64,000 nucleotides of DNA from OLB7 sp966250335 (GTDB lineage Bacteria > Bacteroidota > Ignavibacteria > OLB7). A program made the translations under genes and the position numbers. The number at the start of each line of letters is the position of its first letter. The stretch's first letter is position 1. Shown here in pieces: positions 51,207 through 58,843 of this stretch. The stretch spans positions 124,001 through 188,000 of the forward strand of contig CBINGZ010000002.1 in the NCBI GenBank assembly GCA_966250335.1. Direction: 5' to 3'. Under the pieces are notes generated by a model. That model was not told the origin of the DNA. It ran no database searches and saw only the letters and a program-made list of their open reading frames with translations.

Positions 51207-53057
51207 TTACGGGTTGAAGGTCATGCTTCCGCCCGCCGTCATCTTGATCCAGTAGGCCTTGCCCGGCTCGAGCTTGGCCGTCCCCGTGACGATGTCGTAG
51301 CCGGAGCCGTTCCAGTAGTAGAACTTGGCGCTGGCGGCCGAACCGTCCGCGAACGTGCCGGTGGTCGTGGTGGCGTTGGCGGTGGCGTACTTCGAGGAGC
51401 CGGTGCTGACCATGTTCCAGCCGACGACCAGGCCGCTGGTGGTCTGCGGGAGCGTGCGGGTCGAGCCCGTCTGCTCGATCGTGCGGTTGTCGACCAGCTT
51501 CACCCAGTAGCCCTTGCCGTAGTCGAGGGTCGAGGTGGTGCTGTAGCCGCTGCCGGTCCACTGGTAGGCAAGACCGCCGCCGACCGTCGTGTAGATGTTC
51601 GAGTGCGTCGGAGCCACGGTGCCGTTGGCGGCGCCGACCATCGCCCAGCCCGCGCGATGCTTCACGTAGGTCGTGAGCTGCGGGTTGTAGTTCGTCCAGC
51701 CCGCATCCCACTGGGCGCTGCGGGCGACCGTCGGGTCGAACGCGCCGGCGTAGGTCGTGCTGGTGGAACCGGCGGCGAAACCGGCCGGAAGGGTCTTGCC
51801 GGCGCCGATGGCGGGGGAGCCGACACCCGGGATCGGGTTCGGGTCGTTCAGGTCGGCCTGGCCGACCGCCGTGAGACCGAGCGTCGAGTGCGTCGTCGTC
51901 AGCGTGTTGCCGGCGGCGGCGCAGTTGATCCATGCCGTGGCGTTGGCCGGAACGATGTTCGGGTTGGCGAGCGTCGCGCCCGAGGTCGAGAAGAGCGTTC
52001 CTGCAACCTCGAGATCGGTCGGCTGCGGGCACTGAGCGGCGGCGAGGACGTCATCGAGACCGATGCCGTCGCCGACCGTCGTGTTCCCCTCGACGCGGAG
52101 ACCGTCGTCGGTGGAACCGGCCATGATCGAGTTGTAGAGGAAGTAGCGCGAGTTGCGACGGATATGAGCGCCGCTCTGGAAGTTCGTGGCGCCCGACGTC
52201 ACGCCGTCATACACCGGGCCGACCCATGTGTAGTTGGCGACCTTCGGGTGCGAGAGCGGGGTGGCGCCGTTGCCGCCGGAGACGTTGTTGTTGTCGGCTT
52301 CGATGCCGTTCGAGCCCGAGATGTCGGCGCGGGTGTTGTCGCGCATGCCGAACATGTACTGAATCGTGCCGATGTAGCCGAAGTCGGTGTCGAGGTCGTC
52401 GTCCGTTGTGCCGAAGGCGACCAGGTGCTTGGCGTTGACGGTGCCGCCGAAGAACTCGAAGGCGTCGTCCTGACCGTAGCTGGCCTGAACGTAGTCGATC
52501 GTGGTACCCGAACCGACGCCGGCGAGCGTGAGCGAGTTGAGCTCGTTGTTCGTGGAGAAGGTGTAGCCGGGGTACTCAAGGCGGACGTAGGTGAGCGAGC
52601 CGCTGTTGTCGTTGGCGATGGCGCCGCCGTAGGTGTCGCCCGTCCCCCCTTCCAGCGTCGCGGAACCGCCGGCCACGTTGATCGGGGCCTGACCGCAGAT
52701 CGCGAGACCCGCCCAGTCACCGGCGCTGCGCTCCCCCTGCGGGAACTGCGACGCGAAGATGATCGGCTTGGTGGCCGTTCCGTTGGCGATGATCTGGCCC
52801 CCCTTGGAAACAACGATCGCGTTCTGCGACGTGTTGTTGTTGCCGTAGATCAGGGTGCCGGCCGGGATCGTGAGGGTGACGCCGTTCGGAACGCGAACGG
52901 TCCCCATGATCTGATAGACGGAATCCGCGGAAAGCGTGCGATTGGCGCTGAGATCGCCGCTGAGGGAAACCGCGCCGGGAATGCTGAACTGAGCGTTCGC
53001 GACTGCGCTCATGGTGCAGACTCCGGCTATCGCCGTTGCGATATTTCTGAGCTTCAT
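51207..53057 (-). CDS. Exported right-handed beta-helix family protein with two C-terminal GW-type modules
   Basis: A 616-residue exported protein (signal peptide MKLRNIATAIAGVCTMSAVANA). Residues ~30-330 match a Bacteroidota family found beside TonB-dependent receptors: LSGDLSANRTLSADSVYQIMG (in part), VPNGVTLTIPAGTLIYG, GDWAGLAICGQAPIN and DDAFEFFGGTVNAKHLVAF. It is probably a parallel beta-helix. The C-terminus has two tandem modules of ~72 residues starting at ~470 (GWAMVG, GKGYWVKL) and ~546 (GWNMVS, PGKAYWIKM, SMTFNP at the end). These replace the T9SS domain that family members usually carry, and could serve as an alternative sorting signal; this is inference. Upstream leader holds a long hairpin at 53214-53261. 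Confidence 0.85.
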   Translation of the reverse strand: MKLRNIATAIAGVCTMSAVANAQFSIPGAVSLSGDLSANRTLSADSVYQIMGTVRVPNGVTLTIPAGTLIYGNNNTSQNAIVVSKGGQIIANGTATKPIIFASQFPQGERSAGDWAGLAICGQAPINVAGGSATLEGGTGDTYGGAIANDNSGSLTYVRLEYPGYTFSTNNELNSLTLAGVGSGTTIDYVQASYGQDDAFEFFGGTVNAKHLVAFGTTDDDLDTDFGYIGTIQYMFGMRDNTRADISGSNGIEADNNNVSGGNGATPLSHPKVANYTWVGPVYDGVTSGATNFQSGAHIRRNSRYFLYNSIMAGSTDDGLRVEGNTTVGDGIGLDDVLAAAQCPQPTDLEVAGTLFSTSGATLANPNIVPANATAWINCAAAGNTLTTTHSTLGLTAVGQADLNDPNPIPGVGSPAIGAGKTLPAGFAAGSTSTTYAGAFDPTVARSAQWDAGWTNYNPQLTTYVKHRAGWAMVGAANGTVAPTHSNIYTTVGGGLAYQWTGSGYSTTSTLDYGKGYWVKLVDNRTIEQTGSTRTLPQTTSGLVVGWNMVSTGSSKYATANATTTTGTFADGSAASAKFYYWNGSGYDIVTGTAKLEPGKAYWIKMTAGGSMTFNP

Positions 53058-53213
53058 GATTTCTCCTGATGGATTGAGGTTCGTATGGGAAGGCGGACGA
53101 TTCCCCTTCCCGAGTCGCTGAGTTCCAGCCTGACTCGCTGCGTCGTTCGATCACGTGATCCTGCTGAAGTCCGACTGCTCGCTCTGCGCTTCGGCAGACC
53201 CGATTGCAACAGA

Positions 53214-53261
53214 AAGCCCCGCCGAGGCACGATCCCTTCGATCGCGCCTGCAGCGGGGCTT
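53214..53261 (-). terminator. Long hairpin in the leader of the beta-helix gene
   Basis: AAGCCCCG (53214-53221) pairs with CGGGGCTT (53254-53261). The inside also pairs (CGAGG/CCTGC region and GATC/GATC) into a long, nearly continuous stem with a short loop. Read on the minus strand it is followed by TCTG and then TTGC, giving TTTCTGTT, a fair U-rich tail. It is 157 bases upstream of the beta-helix gene and 190 bases past the small gene at 53448, so it may terminate that gene or act as an attenuator for the secretion island. The remaining bases of 53058-53447 show no gene. Confidence 0.6.
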
Positions 53262-53447
53262 GCGGTTCGCAACGCTCCCGACTCGTTGAATTGTCCCTGT
53301 CCCCACGGCTCCCACACGAAGCCGCGGACTTCCGTCTTCCTTCGCTCCCGCAGAGACCACAAGCCTCGTGGGGCGATATATTCCATATTTACGCAAGCCG
53401 CGGGCATGGCCCCATCAGCCGAGACCCTCCCGCCCCGCGCCCGCGGG

Positions 53448-53651
53448 TCACCTGACCCGTTCGGCCCGCTTCTTCACGTAGCGTATGTTGACGTCGACCT
53501 GCCCGACGGGCTTGCCGTTCTGATATCGCGTTTCGATCGTTACCGAGCCGAACATGTTCTCCGGCCGTTCGATCTCCAGCGCGTCGTACAGCTCATTCAG
53601 AAGCTGTTCGACCTTTCGCTCCGTATCGCGTGAGTAATCGCTGGATGGCAT
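53448..53651 (-). CDS. Small hypothetical protein
   Basis: A 67-residue protein with an amphipathic helix (TERKVEQLLNELYDALEIERP in part), two likely strands (GSVTIETRYQNGK and GQVDVNIRYVKK) and a basic C-terminus (KKRAERVR). I do not recognise the family. It has no signal peptide or membrane segment. ATG at 53651 is preceded by AGG-rich sequence; a GTG 11 codons upstream is possible. The codon pattern and the helix/strand layout suggest a real gene. It is flanked by a terminator-like hairpin downstream and the repeat region upstream. Confidence 0.5.
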   Translation of the reverse strand: MPSSDYSRDTERKVEQLLNELYDALEIERPENMFGSVTIETRYQNGKPVGQVDVNIRYVKKRAERVR

Positions 53652-54176
53652 TGCCCTATACCTGGATTCCGTCCCTACGATCACCGGGCCCTTCCTCCGC
53701 CCGGCACGCCTGTTTCCTCAGACAGTCGTTGTTCAGACGCACAAAATTAGACCCGGCCCCTCCGGTCGCCAAGTTATCCTTTGCTGACGTTAGGAACCGG
53801 AACCGCCGCTCCGGCGTGGAAAGGTTGTGGAGAAACCGGTGGAGAGCTTCGATGGAACGCGGGCGAACACTTCCCCACCCCTGAAGATTATGAACGGAAC
53901 CGCTCAGGACACGGCTGAATCGCGGGTTTCCGGTGAAAATGTCGTCTCCGGAAATATGGGAACCGACATCACGCACATATCCCACAAAGATGTAATCGTA
54001 TCGGATCAATGTTATGGTGGCGTAATGTCACAATAAGGACAATCGGCCCGATCACCAATGTGACATCTGATTTTCAGAATGTTTGAATATCATGGGTCGA
54101 TCATTTCTCCTTCATGCAGCCTCGTAGATGCCCTGCAACGCACAAGGAATTGCAGAACAACGATGATTCTTCCAGT
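53652..54176. other. Gene-free region upstream of the repeats
   Basis: No gene is supported over this stretch. Together with the two repeat entries that follow it makes up about 1.1 kb between the small gene at 53448 and the purine nucleoside phosphorylase gene. The stretch from 53880 to 54130 is AT-richer than average. I see no RNA gene signature in it. Confidence 0.5.
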
Positions 54177-54340
54177 CCCGAAGGGGCGAACCATTTGTAG
54201 CCGCGACGTTCCCCACACAATCTTAAGCGCCGAAGGTGCGTACCATTCTTTCCGCTATCGGCGAGGGAAGAATGGTACGCACCTTCGGCGCTTGAAGAAA
54301 AAAGGATCGTTCTCGGCTACAAATGGGCGCTCCCCTCGGG
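54177..54340. repeat. MITE-like element: nested inverted repeats
   Basis: The ends are an imperfect inverted repeat: CCCGAAGGGGCG...CCATTTGTAGCCG (54177-54203) matched by CGGCTACAAATGG...CCCCTCGGG (54314-54340), with 13 bp exact (54191-54203 / 54314-54326). Inside is a perfect 26-bp inverted repeat, 54225-54250 against 54268-54293 (arms begin AAGCGCCGAAGG and end CCTTCGGCGCTT), around a 17-base loop. The 164-bp unit could fold into a large cruciform or RNA stem. It has no coding capacity. No target-site duplication is visible. Resembles a miniature inverted-repeat transposable element; other genomic copies were not searched. Confidence 0.8.
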
Positions 54341-54409
54341 AGCCGATACAGGGTGAGGAACGACGGACGATCATGAATCATAGATCATCGTGGCCGTGGG
54401 TGAACATCC

Positions 54410-54770
54410 TCCCTGCGTCAATCTTACGGCCGGGCAATCACATCGATCGCATCGTAAAGAGAACGACGCCGAAAGGCTGTCGGCACAACTCCTCCCTGCA
54501 TCAATCCCACAACCGGATCATCGCATTCATTACATCGCAAGAAGAACGGTGTCGAAGAGCTGCGCGCATCGTCTCTCCTCCATCAATCTCGCAACCGGGC
54601 GACCACATCCGTCGCATCGCGGGAAGAACGGTGTCGAAGAGCTGGGCGCACCATCCCTCCTGTATCAATCTCGCAACCGGGCGTTCACATCCATCGCATC
54701 GCGAGAAGAACGACGCCGAAGAGCCACAAACGCAACGCCCCCCTGCATCAACCTCACAACCGGGCGATCA
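54410..54770. repeat. Tandem 82-83-bp imperfect repeats reaching into the punA 3' end
   Basis: Five units share the core ATCAATCTCGCAACCGGGCG, followed by CACATC, GCATCGC and, in the first four, AAGAACG and GTCGAAGAGC or close variants. The anchor TCAA falls at 54418, 54501, 54583, 54665 and 54748, so spacing is 83, 82, 82 and 83 bases. The fifth unit is the 3' end of the purine nucleoside phosphorylase gene itself: the core contains its stop codon and the codons for the last residues (DVIARL). The other four encode a similar x-D-V-x-A-R-L-type ending in the same orientation. There are no spacers between different sequences, so it is not CRISPR. Confidence 0.88.
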
Positions 54771-55587
54771 CATCGGTCACGATGCGCGTCAGTTTCGGCT
54801 CGGCGGTGCCGGCGGCGGCGATGATGTCGGCGACGTCGACCGGGGCGAGGGAATCGGGGAAGCATTCGTCGGTGATGATCGAGAGGCCCAGCACCCGCAT
54901 CGCCATATGTCGTGCCACGATCACTTCCGGGACCGTGCTCATCCCGACCACGTCGGCGCCGATCGTCCGGAGGAATCTGTATTCCGCGCGCGTCTCCAGG
55001 TTGGGGCCGGCGACCGCCACGTAGGTCCCCTTCTGCAGCCGTAATCCCGCCTGGATCGCGGCATCCTCCGCCAGCTCGATCAGCTCGCGGCTGTACGGCT
55101 CCGACATATCGGGGAATCTGGGGCCGAGCATGTCGTCGTTCGGACCGATCAGAGGGTTGTCGCCGATCAGGTTGATGTGATCCTCCATCACCATCAGGTC
55201 CCCCCGCCTGTAGAGTGGATTGAGTCCGCCGCAGGCGTTGGAGATCACCAGGGTCCCCACCCCGAGCCTGTGCATGACCCGCACGGGGAAGGTGATCTCC
55301 TTCATCGAATGTCCTTCGTAGAAGTGGAACCGTCCCTGCATCGCCATCACATCCTTCCCGCCGAGCCGCCCCAGGATCAGACGACCGCTGTGCGACTCCA
55401 CCGTCGAGAGGGGGAAGTGGGGGATATCCCCGTACTCTATCACCTCGACCTTCTCGATGGCGTCGGCAAGCTGGCCGAGCCCCGTTCCAAGGATGATGCC
55501 GACGGCCGGACGAAGGTTCGAGCCCCCTCCGGCAAGCCGCTCCTCGATAACCGCGGCGGCGCTCTCCATCTGTTCACGCAGGTTCAT
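54754..55587 (-). CDS. punA: Purine nucleoside phosphorylase
   Basis: A 277-residue trimeric-type purine nucleoside phosphorylase (PunA/PNP family): phosphate-binding GTGLG and GRFHFYEG, SNACGGLNP in the core, and AGPNLETRAEYRFLRTIGAD (in part) and GMSTVPEVIVA near the active site. It converts inosine or guanosine plus phosphate into base and ribose 1-phosphate in purine salvage. ATG at 55587 (family start). Its last codons form the fifth unit of an 82-83-bp tandem repeat array that extends downstream into the intergenic region, as if the gene end had been duplicated repeatedly. Length is normal. Confidence 0.93.
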   Translation of the reverse strand: MNLREQMESAAAVIEERLAGGGSNLRPAVGIILGTGLGQLADAIEKVEVIEYGDIPHFPLSTVESHSGRLILGRLGGKDVMAMQGRFHFYEGHSMKEITFPVRVMHRLGVGTLVISNACGGLNPLYRRGDLMVMEDHINLIGDNPLIGPNDDMLGPRFPDMSEPYSRELIELAEDAAIQAGLRLQKGTYVAVAGPNLETRAEYRFLRTIGADVVGMSTVPEVIVARHMAMRVLGLSIITDECFPDSLAPVDVADIIAAAGTAEPKLTRIVTDVIARL

Positions 55588-55807
55588 GAAAGTCCGGATT
55601 TGATGAATCGGATTGTGCCGGATCGGGCCCCGGCGATAGAACGGCAAAGATACACCCCTTGCGGTATCCGCGGAAAAACGAAGCGCGACGAACATCGCTG
55701 GAGGGAAGGCGGCATGGGCCTTCATTCCGTGCGTCGTTCGCCGCGCCTCGAGGCGGGAAGTCACTCTATGCGTCTTGGAGTCCGTTCCCGCTCGGAACGG
55801 TTTTCCA

Positions 55808-56854
55808 TCAGAAGCTTGCCGTGACCTGAGCGTAGAGCTCGGTGTAGACGGCCGAGCCGTTGCCGAAGAGCCAGCGGCCGGCGCCCAGCTCCAGGTTGTA
55901 CTTGCTGTTGTAGCCGATGCCGACGCTGCCGTAGAGGCGACCGTAGCGGCCGTTGTTGAAGTAGTAGTTGGCCGTCGGGGTCGCCACCTTCAGGTTCGTG
56001 CCGGGCACATCCTGCGGGGTCGTGAAGCGGAAGCGGTCGGTGGAATCGGGGACCGCGCCGTTGCCGAGACCGCCGGTGTAGTCGAACGCGAGCTTCGGCG
56101 AAAGGGTGATCATGTCGTTGACGGGATAGTTGTATCCGCCGCTGACGGCGAAGATCATCTGATCGGCGAAGGCGTCCTGACGGAAGTTGTACGCCAGCTC
56201 ACCCTGCACATAACCATCCGAACCGAACGAATGTCCGGCCAGCAGGTGGACCCCAAGATCGCGCTTCAGCAGACCGCGCCACTCCGGGCTCGGTACGTTC
56301 GCCGTGTCGCGGACCGTGACGACCCTGGAGCTGTCGTTGACCCGTGTGACGACCTCGCGCGAGGTGACCCGGGTGACGTAGCGCGTGTACGGTCCTCCCT
56401 CGGTATAAAGGTCGGGGAAACGGGAGCTGACCTGGATCGCCATCGGATATTCCCCTTCCAGGAACTGATACTTCAGGTTAAGCCACATATCGGAGAAGCC
56501 CTGGTTCAGCTCCTCGACCGGATGGCGCGCCTTGGTGACCGGATCGGTCTCGAACACGCGCTCGTATCCCCACAGATAGGTGATAAGGGCGGAGAACTCC
56601 AGACCGTCGATGATGCCGATCTCCGGCATCAGATAGGCGTACTGAAAATCATGGAAATGGCCGTCGACCAGAGTACTGTCGTGCGGCTCCTCCAGAATGC
56701 CGTTGCGCCAGAGGGTCCCGGCCACCTTGCGGCTGAATCCGAACGTCACACGTGGTTTTCCCGGCTTCACGGCCCAGGGACCGCCACCTGCCTGAAGTTC
56801 GACGCAGCAGAACGCCAGCAGGAGGATTGGTACGATGAAGGTCCTTCTCTTCAT
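55808..56854 (-). CDS. Outer-membrane beta-barrel protein
   Basis: A 348-residue exported protein (signal peptide IVPILLLAFCCVELQAGG). The rest alternates polar and hydrophobic residues, rich in Tyr, Gly and Asp (for example YLMPEIGIIDGLEFSALITYLWGYE in part), and ends in FGNGSAVYTELYAQVTASF (in part) with a terminal Phe. That is the mark of an outer-membrane barrel assembled by Bam. The family resembles transporter-like porins such as MetA-pathway phenol degradation proteins or FadL-related ones; I cannot say which. It ends 35 bases before the phosphorylase gene's upstream side (the next minus-strand gene, 220 bases away). ATG at 56854 is chosen at the signal peptide. Confidence 0.78.
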   Translation of the reverse strand: MKRRTFIVPILLLAFCCVELQAGGGPWAVKPGKPRVTFGFSRKVAGTLWRNGILEEPHDSTLVDGHFHDFQYAYLMPEIGIIDGLEFSALITYLWGYERVFETDPVTKARHPVEELNQGFSDMWLNLKYQFLEGEYPMAIQVSSRFPDLYTEGGPYTRYVTRVTSREVVTRVNDSSRVVTVRDTANVPSPEWRGLLKRDLGVHLLAGHSFGSDGYVQGELAYNFRQDAFADQMIFAVSGGYNYPVNDMITLSPKLAFDYTGGLGNGAVPDSTDRFRFTTPQDVPGTNLKVATPTANYYFNNGRYGRLYGSVGIGYNSKYNLELGAGRWLFGNGSAVYTELYAQVTASF

Positions 56855-57188
56855 GGGGATTATCCAGAACTGATGTTGAGAGAGTAGAGTTACGTGATCG
56901 GGTATGTGCGCCATGCCGGAAGAAGGTTACGCGGGAAATGTTTCATCCTGAAATCTTTTTTGTAAGGAGGGGGCAGAAAGGTGAGAAAATGTCCCGTTCT
57001 GATGTTATCTTCCTCCCGGTTTCGCAACCATCGCTTGTTCGAGCGTCGACCCTCCCTCCACGCTCGATCGATATCCGACGACGAGTCGGCTCGATCGGCC
57101 TCGTGCCTTGGGCGGGTTCGTAACGAAATGTTCGCTTTTCAGTCGAAGTGTCCTATTTCCTCAACGCTATCGAACAGGAGTTCTCGGT
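56855..57188. other. Divergent promoter region
   Basis: This 334-base gap separates the divergent outer-membrane barrel and haloperoxidase-like genes and should hold both promoters. Bases around 56955-56985 include TAAGGAGGGGGC, a perfect-looking ribosome binding site, but the ATG after it (56990) opens only a short frame with no protein character. I see no other structure. Confidence 0.55.
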
Positions 57189-58673
57189 ATGATCGCTACG
57201 AAGAAGGATCTGCTGCGTGGTCCACGCGCAAATGGACCGGGCAGACTGATGTACAGGCGGCTGTTTACGGCAGCACTCCTGGCCTCGGTCGTGATTGTCG
57301 GATGTTCGGAAGAGGGGACCGGACCGGTCGATTCGGGTCCGGATCCGAACAGCATCGAACCGACCGGCGGGACGTGGAAGACAATGGTGATCGCCTCCGG
57401 AAGCGCGATCACGGTCGATGCTCCCAACGCGGCCGGCTCACAGGACCAGAAACTCGACATCGACGAGCTGAAGCGGTTCCAGTCAAACCGCACGGCCGGC
57501 GCCGTCGATTCGGTGAAGTTGTGGGATACCGATGCGGTGCTGAGGTGGAACGAGATCGCCAGATCGCTGGTGTCGAAGTACAAGACGAATCCGCCGATGG
57601 CCTCGCGCCTCTACGCCCTCCTCAGCGTTGCCCAGTACGACGCCCTGGTCGGCGCATGGCATTACAAGTTCCAGTATAACGGCAAGACGCCGAGCAGGAT
57701 CGACAACGCGATCACGCCCCTCGTCCCCGTTACCAACGTGCCGGCCTACCCCTCCGAGCACGCGGCCATTGCCGCCGCCTCCGCGGCGATTCTCGCCAAC
57801 ATGTTCCCCTCCGAATCGCTCTACGTCTACAAGCAGGCATCGCTGCATGAGGATTCCCGCATGCTCGGCGGCCTGAACACGCGGAACGATATAACGGCGG
57901 GAGACAAGCTCGGCAGGGATGTCGCGACGGCGATCCTCGCCTACGCCAAGACCGACGGGTCCGACGCCCTCGCCAACTGCTGCAACATGCCGACCGGAGC
58001 GGGGAAGTGGTACAGCACGGCGCGTCCCCCCTCCCCCCCCGTCATGCCGATGTGGGGAAAGGTGCGGCCGTGGGTGCTGACCTCCGTCGAGGCGCTCCGT
58101 CCGGGACCGCCCCCGGCATGGTGCTCCAAGGAGATGATGGACGCTCTGGCGGAGGTCCGTCACTTCTCCGATACCAGGACCGACGAGCAGCTCCGTATCG
58201 TCCAGTTCTGGGCCGACGGCGCCGGCACGGCGACCCCCGCGGGCCACTGGAACATGATCGCCGGCGACCTGATCAAGGAAGGGAAGATGAACGAGCTTCG
58301 CGCGGCACGCACGCTCGCCCTGCTGAATATCGCAATGATGGACGCGGGGATCTGCTGCTGGGACGCGAAGTACACGTACTATCTCATCCGTCCCTCGCAG
58401 GCCGATACGTTGATCACGACCCCGGTGGGCCTCCCCAACTTCCCGTCGTACACGTCGGGGCATTCCTCCTTCTCGGGAGCGGCCGCCACGGTCCTCTCGT
58501 ATCTCTTCCCCGCCAGGAAGGAGCAGCTTGAGGCATGGGCGGAGGAAGCCGCCGTCTCCCGCCTCTACGGCGGCATCCACTACCGCTTCGATTCCGAGAT
58601 CGGTCTCACCGGCGGCAGAACGGTCGGCGGCATGGTGGTGGCCAAGGGGAAGGCGGACGGATCGCCTCAGTAA
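57189..58673 (+). CDS. Vanadium-dependent haloperoxidase-like / PAP2-family lipoprotein
   Basis: A 494-residue lipoprotein. The lipobox is VIVGC. The C-terminal half carries the vanadium-binding signature of haloperoxidases and acid phosphatases: K-x6-RP (KYTYYLIRP), a glycine-histidine loop (SYTSGHSSFSGA) and SRLYGGIHYRFD. The N-half is helical and resembles the haloperoxidase helical bundle. Halogenating enzymes and phosphatases share this site, so activity is undetermined. AGGAG lies 8 bases before ATG 57189, which gives a long basic lead; ATG 57249 also fits the signal peptide. Two cysteines occur in the middle (CCNMPTGAG and CCWDAK). A hairpin terminator follows at 58773. Confidence 0.85.
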   Translation: MIATKKDLLRGPRANGPGRLMYRRLFTAALLASVVIVGCSEEGTGPVDSGPDPNSIEPTGGTWKTMVIASGSAITVDAPNAAGSQDQKLDIDELKRFQSNRTAGAVDSVKLWDTDAVLRWNEIARSLVSKYKTNPPMASRLYALLSVAQYDALVGAWHYKFQYNGKTPSRIDNAITPLVPVTNVPAYPSEHAAIAAASAAILANMFPSESLYVYKQASLHEDSRMLGGLNTRNDITAGDKLGRDVATAILAYAKTDGSDALANCCNMPTGAGKWYSTARPPSPPVMPMWGKVRPWVLTSVEALRPGPPPAWCSKEMMDALAEVRHFSDTRTDEQLRIVQFWADGAGTATPAGHWNMIAGDLIKEGKMNELRAARTLALLNIAMMDAGICCWDAKYTYYLIRPSQADTLITTPVGLPNFPSYTSGHSSFSGAAATVLSYLFPARKEQLEAWAEEAAVSRLYGGIHYRFDSEIGLTGGRTVGGMVVAKGKADGSPQ

Positions 58674-58736
58674 TTTCGGTAGTCCTGTGCGTCGATACGG
58701 CCCGGCCTCGCCTCTGCGGCGAACCCCGGGCCCCGT

Positions 58737-58810
58737 GGGAACCCGCGAGGGTTCCCGCAGTCTCATGAACCGAGAAAGGGGTACGAATCATATCGTACCC
58801 CTTTCTTTTT
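58737..58810 (+). terminator. Rho-independent terminator after the haloperoxidase-like gene
   Basis: The main structure is a perfect 14-bp stem AGAAAGGGGTACGA (58773-58786) / TCGTACCCCTTTCT (58793-58806) with a 6-base loop and a run of T to 58810. A smaller perfect hairpin, GGGAACCC GCGA GGGTTCCC, lies just before it at 58737-58756. The convergent DUF3179 gene ends 34 bases further on. Confidence 0.9.
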
Positions 58811-58843
58811 ATCATATCGTGACCTTTCAGGCGCCGCCCCCGT

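Noticed and set aside
48510..53069. A 1519-codon open frame on the plus strand opposite the T9SS cargo and beta-helix genes
   Set aside because: It runs across two genes with signal peptides, sorting domains and recognised families on the other strand. It has no signal peptide or family of its own, so it is a GC-driven shadow.
54410..54770. CRISPR array
   Set aside because: The 82-83-bp units are contiguous without distinct spacers, they vary among themselves, and the last one is the end of a protein-coding gene.
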